DNA of 64,000 nt, from the NCBI RefSeq assembly GCF_018448495.1, contig NZ_CP049902.1:1488001-1552000 (forward strand). Reading direction: 5' to 3'. Positions 11,866 to 23,905 of the stretch are shown here, piece by piece (position 1 is the first letter of the stretch; each line of letters starts with the position of its first letter). This DNA comes from Psychrobacter sp. WY6 (GTDB taxonomy: Bacteria > Pseudomonadota > Gammaproteobacteria > Pseudomonadales > Moraxellaceae). Made by a program: the position numbers and the translations under genes. Below the pieces are notes generated by a model, which worked only from the letters and a program-made list of their open reading frames with translations, was not told the DNA's origin and made no database searches.

Positions 11866-12630
11866 TTAAATCTTGTCTTCAACAAAAGGCACCAAACCAT
11901 CACGGCGCATCCACGTAGCGATAGAGTAACGCTGCCGATGGGCAATTTGTACTTGATGTTGTAGGTCACTGTCAAATATCACCAATCTATTGGCGACAGG
12001 CATGACGTTATGATGAACGCCATGTTTATCAATGATTTCTAGTGCGCCGCCGTCAGTTGGTTCCCATTCATCATTGAGATAAAACACCGCAGAGATAACG
12101 CGTTCATCACGCCCAGCTGGATTGTCACTATGCCATTGATAGCCAAAACCTACCGGATAGCAAGCATAATGCGCTTCACTGTGGCGAATACCGGCAAATA
12201 AACTGCGATTAAATAAGGCGGCAAGCGCATTGATACTTTGTAAATAATAAAACCCAGCAAAGAAGTTTTCTGTAATCCAGCGGATGCGATCACCGCGAAT
12301 ATCACTGACACGAATCCCAGCCGTCAGCTCTGCGTCACGATAGTCAATAAAACCACTCTCTGCTTGCAAGGCTAACAGCGCTTTCGTTTCAAAGACCTCA
12401 TCAATAATGATCCAACCATCATCAACGAATGTATCCAGTTGTGTATCAGTCAGCTTATCTTGCCAACTGATATCGAAATCAGACTGTTGTAATACGCGCT
12501 GAGTCAGTGGTTTTTGGCTTGGGTCGTCGCTATGAGGAAATAATAATGGTGGATTATCTTCTCCTATCGGATGATCAATCACCAACTTTGTCACATCAAG
12601 ATTGCTAATAATCCTGTCATTTCGTCTCAC
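11866..12630 (-). CDS. 2OG-Fe(II) oxygenase family protein
   Basis: The 254-residue protein has the facial triad and 2-oxoglutarate site of the dioxygenase superfamily: WHSDN (HxD, about residue 167), a distal His in DLQHQVQ (about 225) and an Arg in HRQRYSIATWMR (about 233). The N-terminal part is family-specific. The start is a GTG at 12630 with only a weak ribosome site, so the true start is uncertain. Substrate unknown; the superfamily includes prolyl and lipid hydroxylases. It is divergent from rlmJ and its frame is intact. Confidence 0.85.
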   Translation of the reverse strand: MRRNDRIISNLDVTKLVIDHPIGEDNPPLLFPHSDDPSQKPLTQRVLQQSDFDISWQDKLTDTQLDTFVDDGWIIIDEVFETKALLALQAESGFIDYRDAELTAGIRVSDIRGDRIRWITENFFAGFYYLQSINALAALFNRSLFAGIRHSEAHYACYPVGFGYQWHSDNPAGRDERVISAVFYLNDEWEPTDGGALEIIDKHGVHHNVMPVANRLVIFDSDLQHQVQIAHRQRYSIATWMRRDGLVPFVEDKI

Positions 12631-12749
12631 TATGGTCAGTTAGCTAGCAATACATAGCCAATCAATGCCTTTTTACCAAAACCATCGTTATCTTTTACTC
12701 TGCCTATGCTACCATAGATGTAATTTTTCTTATTTAAACTTTTGAGATT

Positions 12750-13624
12750 ATGAACTATAAACACGCCTACCACGCTGGTAACTTTGCTGATGTGGTTAAA
12801 CACATTTTATTGGTACAACTCCTTAATCAATTGGGGCAAAAAAACAAACCTTTTTATGTGCTTGATGCTTATGGTGGTCGCGGACTGTATTCACTGAGCA
12901 GTGAAGAAGCGCGCAAGACAGGTGAGGCCAAAGGTGGTATCCAAGCGTTACTAAATGCCAATACCGACAAGGCACCCGCTGCTGTCAAAGATTATATGGA
13001 AGGCATTAAGCAGCGCGTTTCACTTATGACAATAAAGTCTATCCTGGTTCTCCTTGGTGGGTTGCCCATCATATCGAGAAAAATCCAGATGCGGGCGTGC
13101 GCGGTGAAGCTTTTGAAGCCAAAGCTAGCGAATATGATGCGCTAAATTATCAGTTGCACAAGTTACCCATTGGTATACAGCATCGTGATGCCTTTGAAGG
13201 TATTACCGCCGTTATTCCGCCAAAAGAAAAGCGTGGTCTGATTTTTCTTGATCCGCCTTATGAGCAAGAGCACAAAGATTTTACCCGCCTTATAAATTTA
13301 CTCGTTGCTGCTTATAATAAATGGCCACAAGGCACTTATGCGCTTTGGTTCCCTATTAAGAACGTTGAAGCCGTTGAATTGTTTTATAAAAAACTGAAGC
13401 GTACTGAAATGCGCCGCCAGTTGGTTTGTGAGCTGAATATTTATCCAAATGATGTGGCGGTTGGTCTTAACGGTACAGGTTTACTGGTAATCAATCCACC
13501 TTGGCAATTTGATAATCATGCACGTGAGATATTACGCTTCTTACAGCCTGCATTAAAAGTGGCTGATGCTCCAGACTTAACGCCTGATAGCGCAACCAAT
13601 GTACGCTGGCTAGTCGGCGAATAA
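12750..13624 (+). CDS. rlmJ: 23S rRNA (adenine-2030-N6)-methyltransferase RlmJ, frameshifted
   Basis: RlmJ methylates A2030 of 23S rRNA using S-adenosylmethionine. The product starts MNYKHAYHAGNFADVVKH, the typical family N-terminus, has the SAM-binding LDAYGGRGLYSL and the catalytic motif FLDPPYEQ, and is about 290 residues after joining. A one-base error near 13017-13024 breaks the frame; the corrected reading continues TYDNKVYPGSPWWVAHHIEKN. No other domain is present. Confidence 0.93.
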
Positions 13625-13648
13625 CCATGTTAGTGAATAACTATGCCG
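13619..13648 (+). repeat. short duplication at the rlmJ stop codon
   Basis: GAATAACCATG at the gene end is followed 15 bases later by GAATAACTATG, so the stop-codon region is imperfectly duplicated in tandem. Confidence 0.5.
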
Positions 13649-13665
13649 GCAAATAAGGATATTGA

Positions 13666-14563
13666 GATGACTAACGTGCAATCACCTAAAGACGAATCAA
13701 ATCATCCGCTTCTAAATGATGGATTGTTACAAGACAGCGCAGCCGCCCAGCCGCCCTTTGTCGATGAGCATGATTTCAATATTCGCTTAGCGGATAATGA
13801 GAGTATGATGGCTTGACCTTTGAAGTGATTGAAGCAGAAGTTGCTGAAGGGCAGCGAGTAGTCAGTCGCGGTGTCTATTTAGCGCCAAACCTAATTACAA
13901 CCTTGTCACTGCTATCTGGCTTTTATTCGATTTTAGCCAGTACGCAAGGCGAGTTCTACAAAGCTTCTTTAGCCATCTTTTTGTCCGCTATTCTCGACGG
14001 TGCTGATGGGCGAGTGGCGCGTATGCTTAATGCGCAAAGCCCCTTTGGCGAGCAATATGATTCGCTTGCCGATATGCTGGCTTTTGGTGTTGCACCAGCG
14101 ATCTTAGTTTATAGTTTTGCGCTACAGCCGTTAGGTCGCATTGGCTTGGGCTGTGCGTTTGTCTTTACCGCCTGTGCCGCCTTCCGTCTCGCACGTTTTA
14201 ACGTTCAGGTCGGTATTGTTGATAAAAATACTTTGTCGTTGGCCAGTCCACTTGCTGCTATATTAGTAACGGCAGCCGTTATGGTCGCTGTTGACCATAA
14301 TGAATGGGTTGGGCAGTACGATACGGCAGTCATATTCTTATTTGCTGCTTGGGTGGTGATTTGTGGTTTACTGATGGTTAGTAATGTCAAATACTATAGC
14401 TTTAAAGAGTTTGATAAAAAAAGTACCTTTTGTAGTTCTAATAATTGGTGTGTTGGTTATGAGTATTGTGCTCTATGATATACCTGTTGGTATCTTGGCG
14501 ATTGGTATTATTTATGCGTTATCGGGTATTGTTACGACGATTAAAGCAAAAGCAAATTTTTAG
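13666..14563 (+). CDS. pssA: CDP-diacylglycerol-serine O-phosphatidyltransferase, two frameshifts
   Basis: PssA makes phosphatidylserine from CDP-diacylglycerol and serine in the inner membrane, the first step to phosphatidylethanolamine. The CDP-alcohol phosphotransferase signature is present as DGADGRVAR and then GEQYDSLADM, and several membrane segments follow. An N-terminal extension of about 47 residues starts at ATG 13666 (TGAG and AAGGA upstream) and joins the core after a missing base near 13804 (NESDDGLTFEVIEAE). A second shift, an extra A in the A-run near 14416, leads to the true C-terminus VPFVVLIIGVLVMSIVLY and TAG at 14561. The total is about 299 residues. Confidence 0.92.
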
Positions 14564-14585
14564 AATTGATTGTTCGTGTCATATT

Positions 14586-14620
14586 AAGGAATTTACCGTA
14601 GGGTAAGTTCCTTTTTTTAT
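14586..14620 (+). terminator. rho-independent terminator after pssA
   Basis: GGAATTTACC, loop GTA, then GGTAAGTTCC (one G-U pair) is followed by seven T. Confidence 0.8.
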
Positions 14621-14881
14621 ACGCTTTATATCAAACCGGCTATCAGTGTATTCATCACGATAAGATAAGAAAGACCAGCTCATTTTTTAGATAATGATCA
14701 TTGATAACGACTTGTTAAAGAAACCCACATGATTGAGATGAAAAAGCATGCTTATTTACGAGCTTACCTCAGCCCAACGCAAAACCCCGTAGACTGCCAT
14801 TCAGTTAAAGCAAAAGTAGTGTCGCCATCCTGCTAATTTAGTTTAATCACCAAGTTTATTTAAATTAAGCTAAAATAGCCC

Positions 14882-14909
14882 TTGACTAAACATTCAAACC
14901 CTCTATAAT
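14882..14909 (+). promoter_or_regulatory. rrn P1-type sigma-70 promoter
   Basis: TTGACT (14882-14887) and a perfect TATAAT (14904-14909) are 16 bases apart. The upstream 30 bases are AT-rich, as expected for an UP element. Confidence 0.8.
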
Positions 14910-14996
14910 ACGCCCTCATCAAGACGAGCTGGAAGCTTATATGTAAGATACATATAAATAACCCAATTCACTTGAAGAAACAAAACATAAAAAAGC

Positions 14997-15024
14997 TTGA
15001 CAAATCAAATCATTATGATAAGAT
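14997..15024 (+). promoter_or_regulatory. rrn P2-type sigma-70 promoter
   Basis: A perfect TTGACA (14997-15002) is followed after 16 bases by TAAGAT (15019-15024). A GC-rich discriminator (GTCGGCTCGC) follows, as in stringently controlled rRNA promoters. Confidence 0.7.
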
Positions 15025-15134
15025 AGTCGGCTCGCTAGATAGCTTAACCCGTAAGGGATTGAGACTAAACAGCAAGAGAGATACCCTATATATCAGTTAC
15101 TGGACGACAGTGATTGAGCACTATTTAAAAGCAT

Positions 15135-15152
15135 AACTAAAGAACAACTTGT
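15135..15152 (+). other. leader half of the 16S rRNA processing stem
   Basis: AACTAAAGAACAACTTGT is the exact reverse complement of 16922-16939, just after the 16S gene. The 18-bp pairing would form the long stalk that RNase III cuts. Confidence 0.8.
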
Positions 15153-15352
15153 GTGGATTTTTGCTGATTCAGAATGCTAAAAAATAAAGTTGGTTTTAAC
15201 TCCTTTTCGGAGTTCATTCTAACTATAAAAATTATCATTTAAGACAGCAGAAAAACTCAAAGTTAATTCATTACGAACATAATTTTTAGCGATTTTGCCA
15301 GATTAGATGAGCCAAGTTTAGAAGCTTCTTTAAAGAGCTTCATAGCAAGATT

Positions 15353-16891
<1,539 letters not shown>

Positions 16892-16921
16892 TAGATGGCA
16901 TTCGGTCAGCAAGAATTCACA

Positions 16922-16939
16922 ACAAGTTGTTCTTTAGTT
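16922..16939 (+). other. trailer half of the 16S processing stem with boxA-like element
   Basis: ACAAGTTGTTCTTTAGTT pairs perfectly with 15135-15152. It also contains TGTTCTTTA, close to the boxA antitermination consensus TGCTCTTTA. Confidence 0.7.
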
Positions 16940-16966
16940 TAAGCTTACGTTTTAACAAGCGTAATT

Positions 16967-17043
16967 GGGTCTGTAGCTCAGCTGGTTAGAGCACCGTGTT
17001 GATAACGCGGGGGTCAGTGGTTCAAGTCCACTTAGACCCACCA
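16967..17043 (+). tRNA. tRNA-Ile (GAT)
   Basis: A 77-base cloverleaf with acceptor GGGTCTG/TAGACCC, D-arm AGCTCAGCTGGTTAGAGC, an anticodon loop with GAT, the T-arm GGTTCAAGTCC and an encoded CCA. It lies in the 16S-23S spacer as usual. Confidence 0.97.
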
Positions 17044-17052
17044 TTTTATAAT

Positions 17053-17128
17053 GGGGCCATAGCTCAGTTGGTAGAGCGCCTGCCTTGCACGCAGGAGGTC
17101 AACGGTTCGACTCCGTTTGGCTCCACCA
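17053..17128 (+). tRNA. tRNA-Ala (TGC)
   Basis: A 76-base cloverleaf with acceptor GGGGCCA/TGGCTCC, D-arm AGCTCAGTTGGTAGAGC, anticodon loop CTTGCAC with TGC, T-arm GGTTCGACTCC and an encoded CCA. It is nine bases after tRNA-Ile. Confidence 0.97.
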
Positions 17129-17472
17129 CTATAGACGAATAAGCTTTAAGTGCTAATAGTATAAATAGAAACAAGTGATTTATCTTTGAATAAAGACACG
17201 ATTACTTCTTTCTGTTTTATACAGAATCTGTGACTCGACGAGAGCATAGAGACTATTTAAAAACATAGATATGAGTCTGGGTTAGGAAGAGCGTGTTCAC
17301 GCGCACTTCCTAACCTTAATCACTCACCTCTTAACGACATCAGTTGTTATCCCAGGGGTGAGTGATTAAAAAAAGTAAAGAGAACTGAATCAAGCGTATA
17401 AACATAGGTGATATCGTTATCATAATTAGACTTTATAACACTTAGCAGTCGAAAGACTACTTGGGGTTGTAT
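17129..17472 (+). other. tRNA-Ala to 23S spacer with two strong hairpins
   Basis: The spacer holds a 10-bp stem (GGTTAGGAAG at 17280-17289 with CTTCCTAACC at 17306-17315), nested around GCGTG TTCA CGCGC. A 12-bp stem follows directly (TAATCACTCACC at 17317-17328 with GGTGAGTGATTA at 17357-17368). It also holds the leader half of the 23S processing stalk: AACTGAATCAAG (17383-17394) and AGGTGATATCG (17406-17416). Confidence 0.75.
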
Positions 17473-20331
<2,859 letters not shown>

Positions 20332-20412
20332 ACAACACCCAAGTGGTTTGTATGAAAGCTCTAATTAATCTATCTTGTATAAGCGAAAGCTTATAGAAAC
20401 GAGAGAATATTT

Positions 20413-20440
20413 CGATATCACCTTTAACCTTGATTCAGTT
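20413..20440 (+). other. trailer half of the 23S processing stalk
   Basis: CGATATCACCT (20413-20423) and CTTGATTCAGTT (20429-20440) are exact reverse complements of 17406-17416 and 17383-17394. Together they close a long stalk around 23S rRNA. Confidence 0.75.
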
Positions 20441-20518
20441 AGGTTACAAGTTGATCGACCATAAACTAAACACTTATAGTCAAACAATAAAAATAACAGA
20501 CTCATATCTAACCCCCTT

Positions 20519-20633
20519 TGCTGACGACAATAGCATGATGGCACCACCTGATCCCTTCCCGAACTCAGAAGTGAAACATCATTGCGCCAATGGTAGTGTG
20601 GGTTCGCCATGTGAGAGTAGGTCATCGTCAGCT
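20519..20633 (+). rRNA. rrf: 5S ribosomal RNA
   Basis: About 115 bases with the terminal stem GCTGACGA/TCGTCAGC, the conserved CCGAACTCAGAAGTGAAAC and the GGTAGTGTGGG loop region. It closes the rRNA operon. Confidence 0.95.
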
Positions 20634-20649
20634 CTCTATTCTAAAAGCT

Positions 20650-20684
20650 AAACCCCCTTCTGCTTATGCAGAAGGGGGTTTTTC
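20650..20684 (+). terminator. terminator of the rRNA operon
   Basis: AAACCCCCTTCTGC (20650-20663), loop TTAT, then GCAGAAGGGGGTTT (20668-20681) make a perfect 14-bp stem followed by T residues. Confidence 0.95.
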
Positions 20685-20796
20685 TTTGCGTGGGATTAAT
20701 TTTTATTGGAACATAAAATGTTAATATGTTTTATGATATTGTAGTTAAATTAATATAATTTTATCAAGATGTTGTGAACTATTAGAGTATTTAATT

Positions 20797-20982
20797 ATGA
20801 ACTGGGTTATTGCAAACAAAGATTGGTTATTTAGTGGAGCGGCTGTCGCTTTACCTCTCTCGGTAATAGGGTGGTTTTTCTTTAATCGAAAAAATAAACA
20901 GGTTCAAAAAGGCGGTGATAATTCAACAAATATACAAGTTGGAGGAAGTTTAAATATAGGAAATAAAAAAAATGATGAATAG
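20797..20982 (+). CDS. small one-TM protein with a C-terminal GDNSTNIQVGG motif
   Basis: I do not recognise a named family. The 61-residue protein has a short N-terminal stretch, one membrane segment at about residues 12-30 (LFSGAAVALPLSVIGWFFF), a basic patch NRKNKQVQK, and a polar tail GGDNSTNIQVGGSLNIGNKK. The tail contains N-I-Q-V-G, which fits the core tetrad of RHIM-type amyloid motifs. The next gene, which starts within this gene's last codons, has a matching GDNSNNLQ near its own N-terminus. The region is much more AT-rich than its neighbours. The ribosome site is weak (TAGAG). A membrane effector or anchor partnered with the next protein is an inference. Confidence 0.6.
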   Translation: MNWVIANKDWLFSGAAVALPLSVIGWFFFNRKNKQVQKGGDNSTNIQVGGSLNIGNKKNDE

Positions 20983-22077
20983 GCAGAACCAACAAGCAGG
21001 TGATAACTCTAATAACCTTCAATCCAAAGAAATGATGACTGTTAATATATAGAGTAAGAAAAGCGAGCTCGTGAGGTTTTTCAAGAAATGAATTTACAGT
21101 TGAAAGATAAGTACTCTGAAGAGGCAATGAAAATCGCTCAAATTAGAATTGATGAGTTTGAGAATAGACTGATGCCTAAGATGGAAGATTTAGAAGGTGC
21201 TTTAGAAGTATTTGCAGATCCAAGCTTTCAATTATTACTTGTCGAAGCTCAAAAAACAGCTGCTGCTACCGAAAGACCCGTTGACTATGAACTTCTTTCC
21301 GAATTGTTAGTACATAGATTCCAAAAGAGAAAAAATAGAGTAGCACGTGCAGGAATCAGCCGTGCTGTAAAAATTGTAGATGAAATAGACGATGATGCCT
21401 TACTTGGATTAACGGTGTTCCATAGCATAAATAGTTTCTTACCACTAACAGGAGATATTTCAAGGGTTAGATGTTTTAAATGAACTATTCGGGAAAGTTT
21501 TATATGGAAGTTTACCTTTGGGTAGAGATTGGCTAGATCATTTAGATATATTAGACGCTGTGCGTTTGAGTCCAATTGGTACCTTAAAGAAAATAGAGGA
21601 TTATTACCCTGAGCAATTATATGGATATGTAGATGTAGGGATAAAGAAAAACTCTGAAAATTTTGATAGAGCAATGAGTATTATTGAAGCAAATAAATTA
21701 CCTAAAGATATTATAATTGAGCATGCTCTGAACCCTGAATTTGTAAGAGTACCTATTTCAAATAGACAGCATATTGAATCTCTTGTCTTAACAAAACAGC
21801 TTTTTCAGCAAGGGTTTTTTATTCCTAAGTCTATAGCTTTATCAGATAGTCAGAAAAAAGCAATCAATACGATATATGATCTTTATTCGCAAGATATAAA
21901 TTTAAGAATGAAAATACTCGATTATTTATAGAACACTGGGATGAAAGAGCTAATTTAAATACTCTTAAGAAGTGGTGGAATAGTATAAATATAGGTGCTG
22001 AAGTTACTTCTGTAGGAAGAGTACTAGCTCATTCCAATGCACAAAGATGCGATAAAAACCTTCCATATCTTGATTAA
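20975..22077 (+). CDS. LPO_1073/Vpar_1526-like family protein, at least three frameshifts
   Basis: Joined across shifts near 21050, 21460 and 21927, the pieces give about 365 residues. The order is an N-terminal MNRQNQQAGDNSNNLQ, a helical charged region (SEEAMKIAQIRIDEFENRLMPKMEDLE, FADPSFQLLLVEAQKTAAAT, LLSELLVHRFQKRKNR), a middle region around TVFHSINSFLPLTGDIS, and a C-terminal part ending RVLAHSNAQRCDKNLPYLD. This layout matches my memory of the uncharacterised LPO_1073/Vpar_1526 family. The start (ATG 20972 or 20975) lies inside the end of the previous gene, with AGGA at 20957-20960, so translation is probably coupled. Function unknown; the shared GDNS motif suggests a two-protein unit. 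The shifts may be sequencing errors, as elsewhere in this window. Confidence 0.6.
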
Positions 22078-22130
22078 AATATTTTAAACAGTAACATTCA
22101 CACTGTTTTATAGTTTATAAAGGACAAGCT

Positions 22131-22542
22131 ATGACGACACGACATCAAAAGTGACCTACCAAGGCGATTTGCGTACCACCGCCATTCATTTGCAGTCAAA
22201 TAATGAAATCATTACTGATGCACCGACTGATAATCACGGCAAAGGCGAAGCATTTTCGCCGACTGATTTATTGGCGACTAGCTTAGCCAGTTGTATGTTG
22301 ACGATTATCGGTATCAAAGCTCGTGATATGGATATCGATATTGCAGGCACTACAGCTGAAGTGACCAAAATAATGGCTGCTGATCCAAGACGAGTCAGTG
22401 AAGTACATGTTGTATTACTTTTAATCAACCATTAGATGATAAAACGCAAAAGATATTCTAAACACCGCGCTACTTGTCCAGTGCGAAAAGTATCCATCCT
22501 GATATCATTCAAAAAGTGACTATTCATTCCAGAAGCCATTAA
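22131..22542 (+). CDS. OsmC/Ohr-like family protein, several frameshifts
   Basis: OsmC-family proteins are thiol peroxidases that reduce organic hydroperoxides. The clear part reads KVTYQGDLRTTAIHLQSNNEIITDAP, GKGEAFSPTDLLATSLASCMLTIIGIKA (with the first redox Cys), then TAEVTKIMAADPRRVSEVHVV. AAAGGA lies before ATG 22131, whose frame shifts after a missing A near 22139 (MTTTTSKVTYQ). Further shifts at about 22415 and 22455 hide the second part, where the region reading TCPV has the position of the second Cys. It ends near 22542. As written it would not make a full protein. Confidence 0.75.
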
Positions 22543-22598
22543 TTCTAAGAGCTTTTAATTCTAAGAACTACTGATTCCAAGAATTGTTAATTCCAAAA
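22519..22598 (+). repeat. 16-bp degenerate tandem repeat, about five units
   Basis: Units of 16 bases starting at 22519, 22535, 22551, 22567 and 22583 share a core TAATTCTAAGA/TGATTCCAAGA. The repeat starts inside the end of the OsmC-like gene, runs over its stop codon and ends before the next ribosome site. Confidence 0.8.
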
Positions 22599-22626
22599 AC
22601 CAGTGACCTTTATAAGGATGGTTGAG

Positions 22627-23089
22627 ATGGCTAGCAAACCTTACTTATGTTGCGCATGCGCCATCACCTAATACTAAGAAGTTGGCGCAAGCGGCTTATG
22701 ATGGTGCCAATCATCCTGATATAGATATCAATGTCATAATCAAATCTCCCCAAGATACCCAGCCTGAAGATGTATTGGCAGCTGACGCGCTATTATTAGG
22801 GACGACTGAGAACTTGGCTTATATGGCAGGACTGACCAAAGACTTTTTTGATCGCTGTTATTATCGGGCGTTAGAGAAGAAGCAGGGCATGCCGTTTGCG
22901 GTATATATTCGAGCTGGGCATGATGGGACAGGTACTAAGCTTGCGCTCAAAACCATTACCACAGGACTGCGCTGGTCATGGGTGCAAGAGGCGCTGATTT
23001 TACAAGGTGATTGGCAAGAAATCTTTACTGATCAAGTCGAAGAGCTAGCGATGACACTGGCAGCTGGGGTAGAAGCGGGTATTTATTAG
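22627..23089 (+). CDS. flavodoxin / NAD(P)H-dependent oxidoreductase family protein, frameshifted at the start
   Basis: The protein of about 154 residues has a flavodoxin-like fold: AHAPSPNTKKLAQAAYDGAN (phosphate-binding loop region), then ADALLLGTTENLAYMAGLTKDFFDRCYY (flavin-contacting loop) and PFAVYIRAGHDGTGTKLALKTIT. AAGGA at 22614-22618 points to the ATG at 22627 (MASK), which is one frame off the main body. An extra C near 22640 explains this and gives MASKLTYVAHAPSPN. Partner and substrate are unknown. It is preceded by the 16-bp repeat array. Confidence 0.75.
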
Positions 23090-23163
23090 TTTTTTCGACG
23101 CTTTGCTTGTCGCCATTATTAATATCAAAGCTACAGTAATGAAGATATATAAGGATATTAGCA

Positions 23164-23826
23164 GTGTTGAATGATGATTTAGATAATAGCCAATCGATTG
23201 CTCCTACTGGAATAGCATTTTCTCAAGCGTGTGAAAATAATAAGCAGCCGATTCTAGAATTTTTACAGCAAGAGTTGCAAGGTTCTATTCATGTGTTAGA
23301 GGTTGGGTCAGGTACGGGTCAGCATAGTGTGTATTTTGCCCCTAGATTGACTCATTTAACATGGCAGACCAGTGATATGTTGGCTAATCACGCCACCATC
23401 AATGCTTGGCATGCTGCCTATCCTGCCCCTAATTTATATCACCGCTTACTTTTGATGTATCGTGTGATTCAGTGCCAATGAAAAATGCGGTCGATATACC
23501 GTATGATGCGGTATTTACCGCCAATACCTTGCATATCATGTCGTGGTCTTTAGTGGCTAAATTATTCCAATTGGTCGGTGATATGCTACCCTTAAATGGT
23601 AAGTTCATCATTTATGGACCCTTTAACGAAAATGGCAGTTATAGCAGCGCAAGCAATCGTCAGTTTGACCATAGCTTGCGCCAGCGCGATGCTAACAGCG
23701 GCATCCGTCATTTAGAAGACGTTATAGATTTGGCAAATACACATCATTTAACGTTAAATAAGCGTTATGAGATGCCATAACAATCAAATATTAGTATTTG
23801 AAAAACTATATAACGTAAAAAGCTGA
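23164..23826 (+). CDS. DUF938 family class I SAM-dependent methyltransferase, two frameshifts
   Basis: The N-terminal part has the SAM motif HVLEVGSGTGQHSVYFA, and the family opening with an SxAxxxNKxPILEFL pattern. After a missing C near 23442 the frame continues HPLTFDVSCDSVPMKNAVDIPYDAVFTANTLHIMSW, then GKFIIYGPFNENGSYSSASNRQFDHSLRQRDANSGIR, which is the DUF938 signature. A second shift near 23776 leads to NNQILVFEKL. The start is GTG 23164 with AAGGA upstream. The substrate is not known for the family. It ends at a strong terminator. Confidence 0.8.
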
Positions 23827-23866
23827 GTTGGTTCACTGTGATAACACTATGAATCAACTCAGCTTT
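23819..23866. terminator. bidirectional terminator between the DUF938 gene and ppc
   Basis: AAAGCTGAGTTG (23819-23830) pairs with CAACTCAGCTTT (23855-23866) around a 24-base loop. It serves two convergent genes. Confidence 0.8.
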
Positions 23867-23905
23867 ATGTAAGTTCCAATCAGTAAAGCAACCTATTTAT
23901 AAATA

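Larger units (their letters stand above)
14621..15352 (+). other. rRNA operon promoter and leader region
   Basis: No protein gene is seen. The first 250 bases contain the palindrome AATGATCATT near 14694 (a weak Fur-box look-alike) and an AT-rich stretch that could act as an UP element. Two promoter-like sites, the leader half of the 16S processing stem (15135-15152) and an untranslated leader follow. Confidence 0.6.

Noticed and set aside
14690-14708. Fur-box-like GATAATGATCATTGATA upstream of the rRNA operon
   Set aside because: It is an imperfect match far from any iron gene, and the short palindrome is expected by chance in AT-rich DNA.
20365-20651. Short frames over the 5S rRNA gene on both strands
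   Set aside because: They lie over 5S rRNA and its flank and show no protein features.
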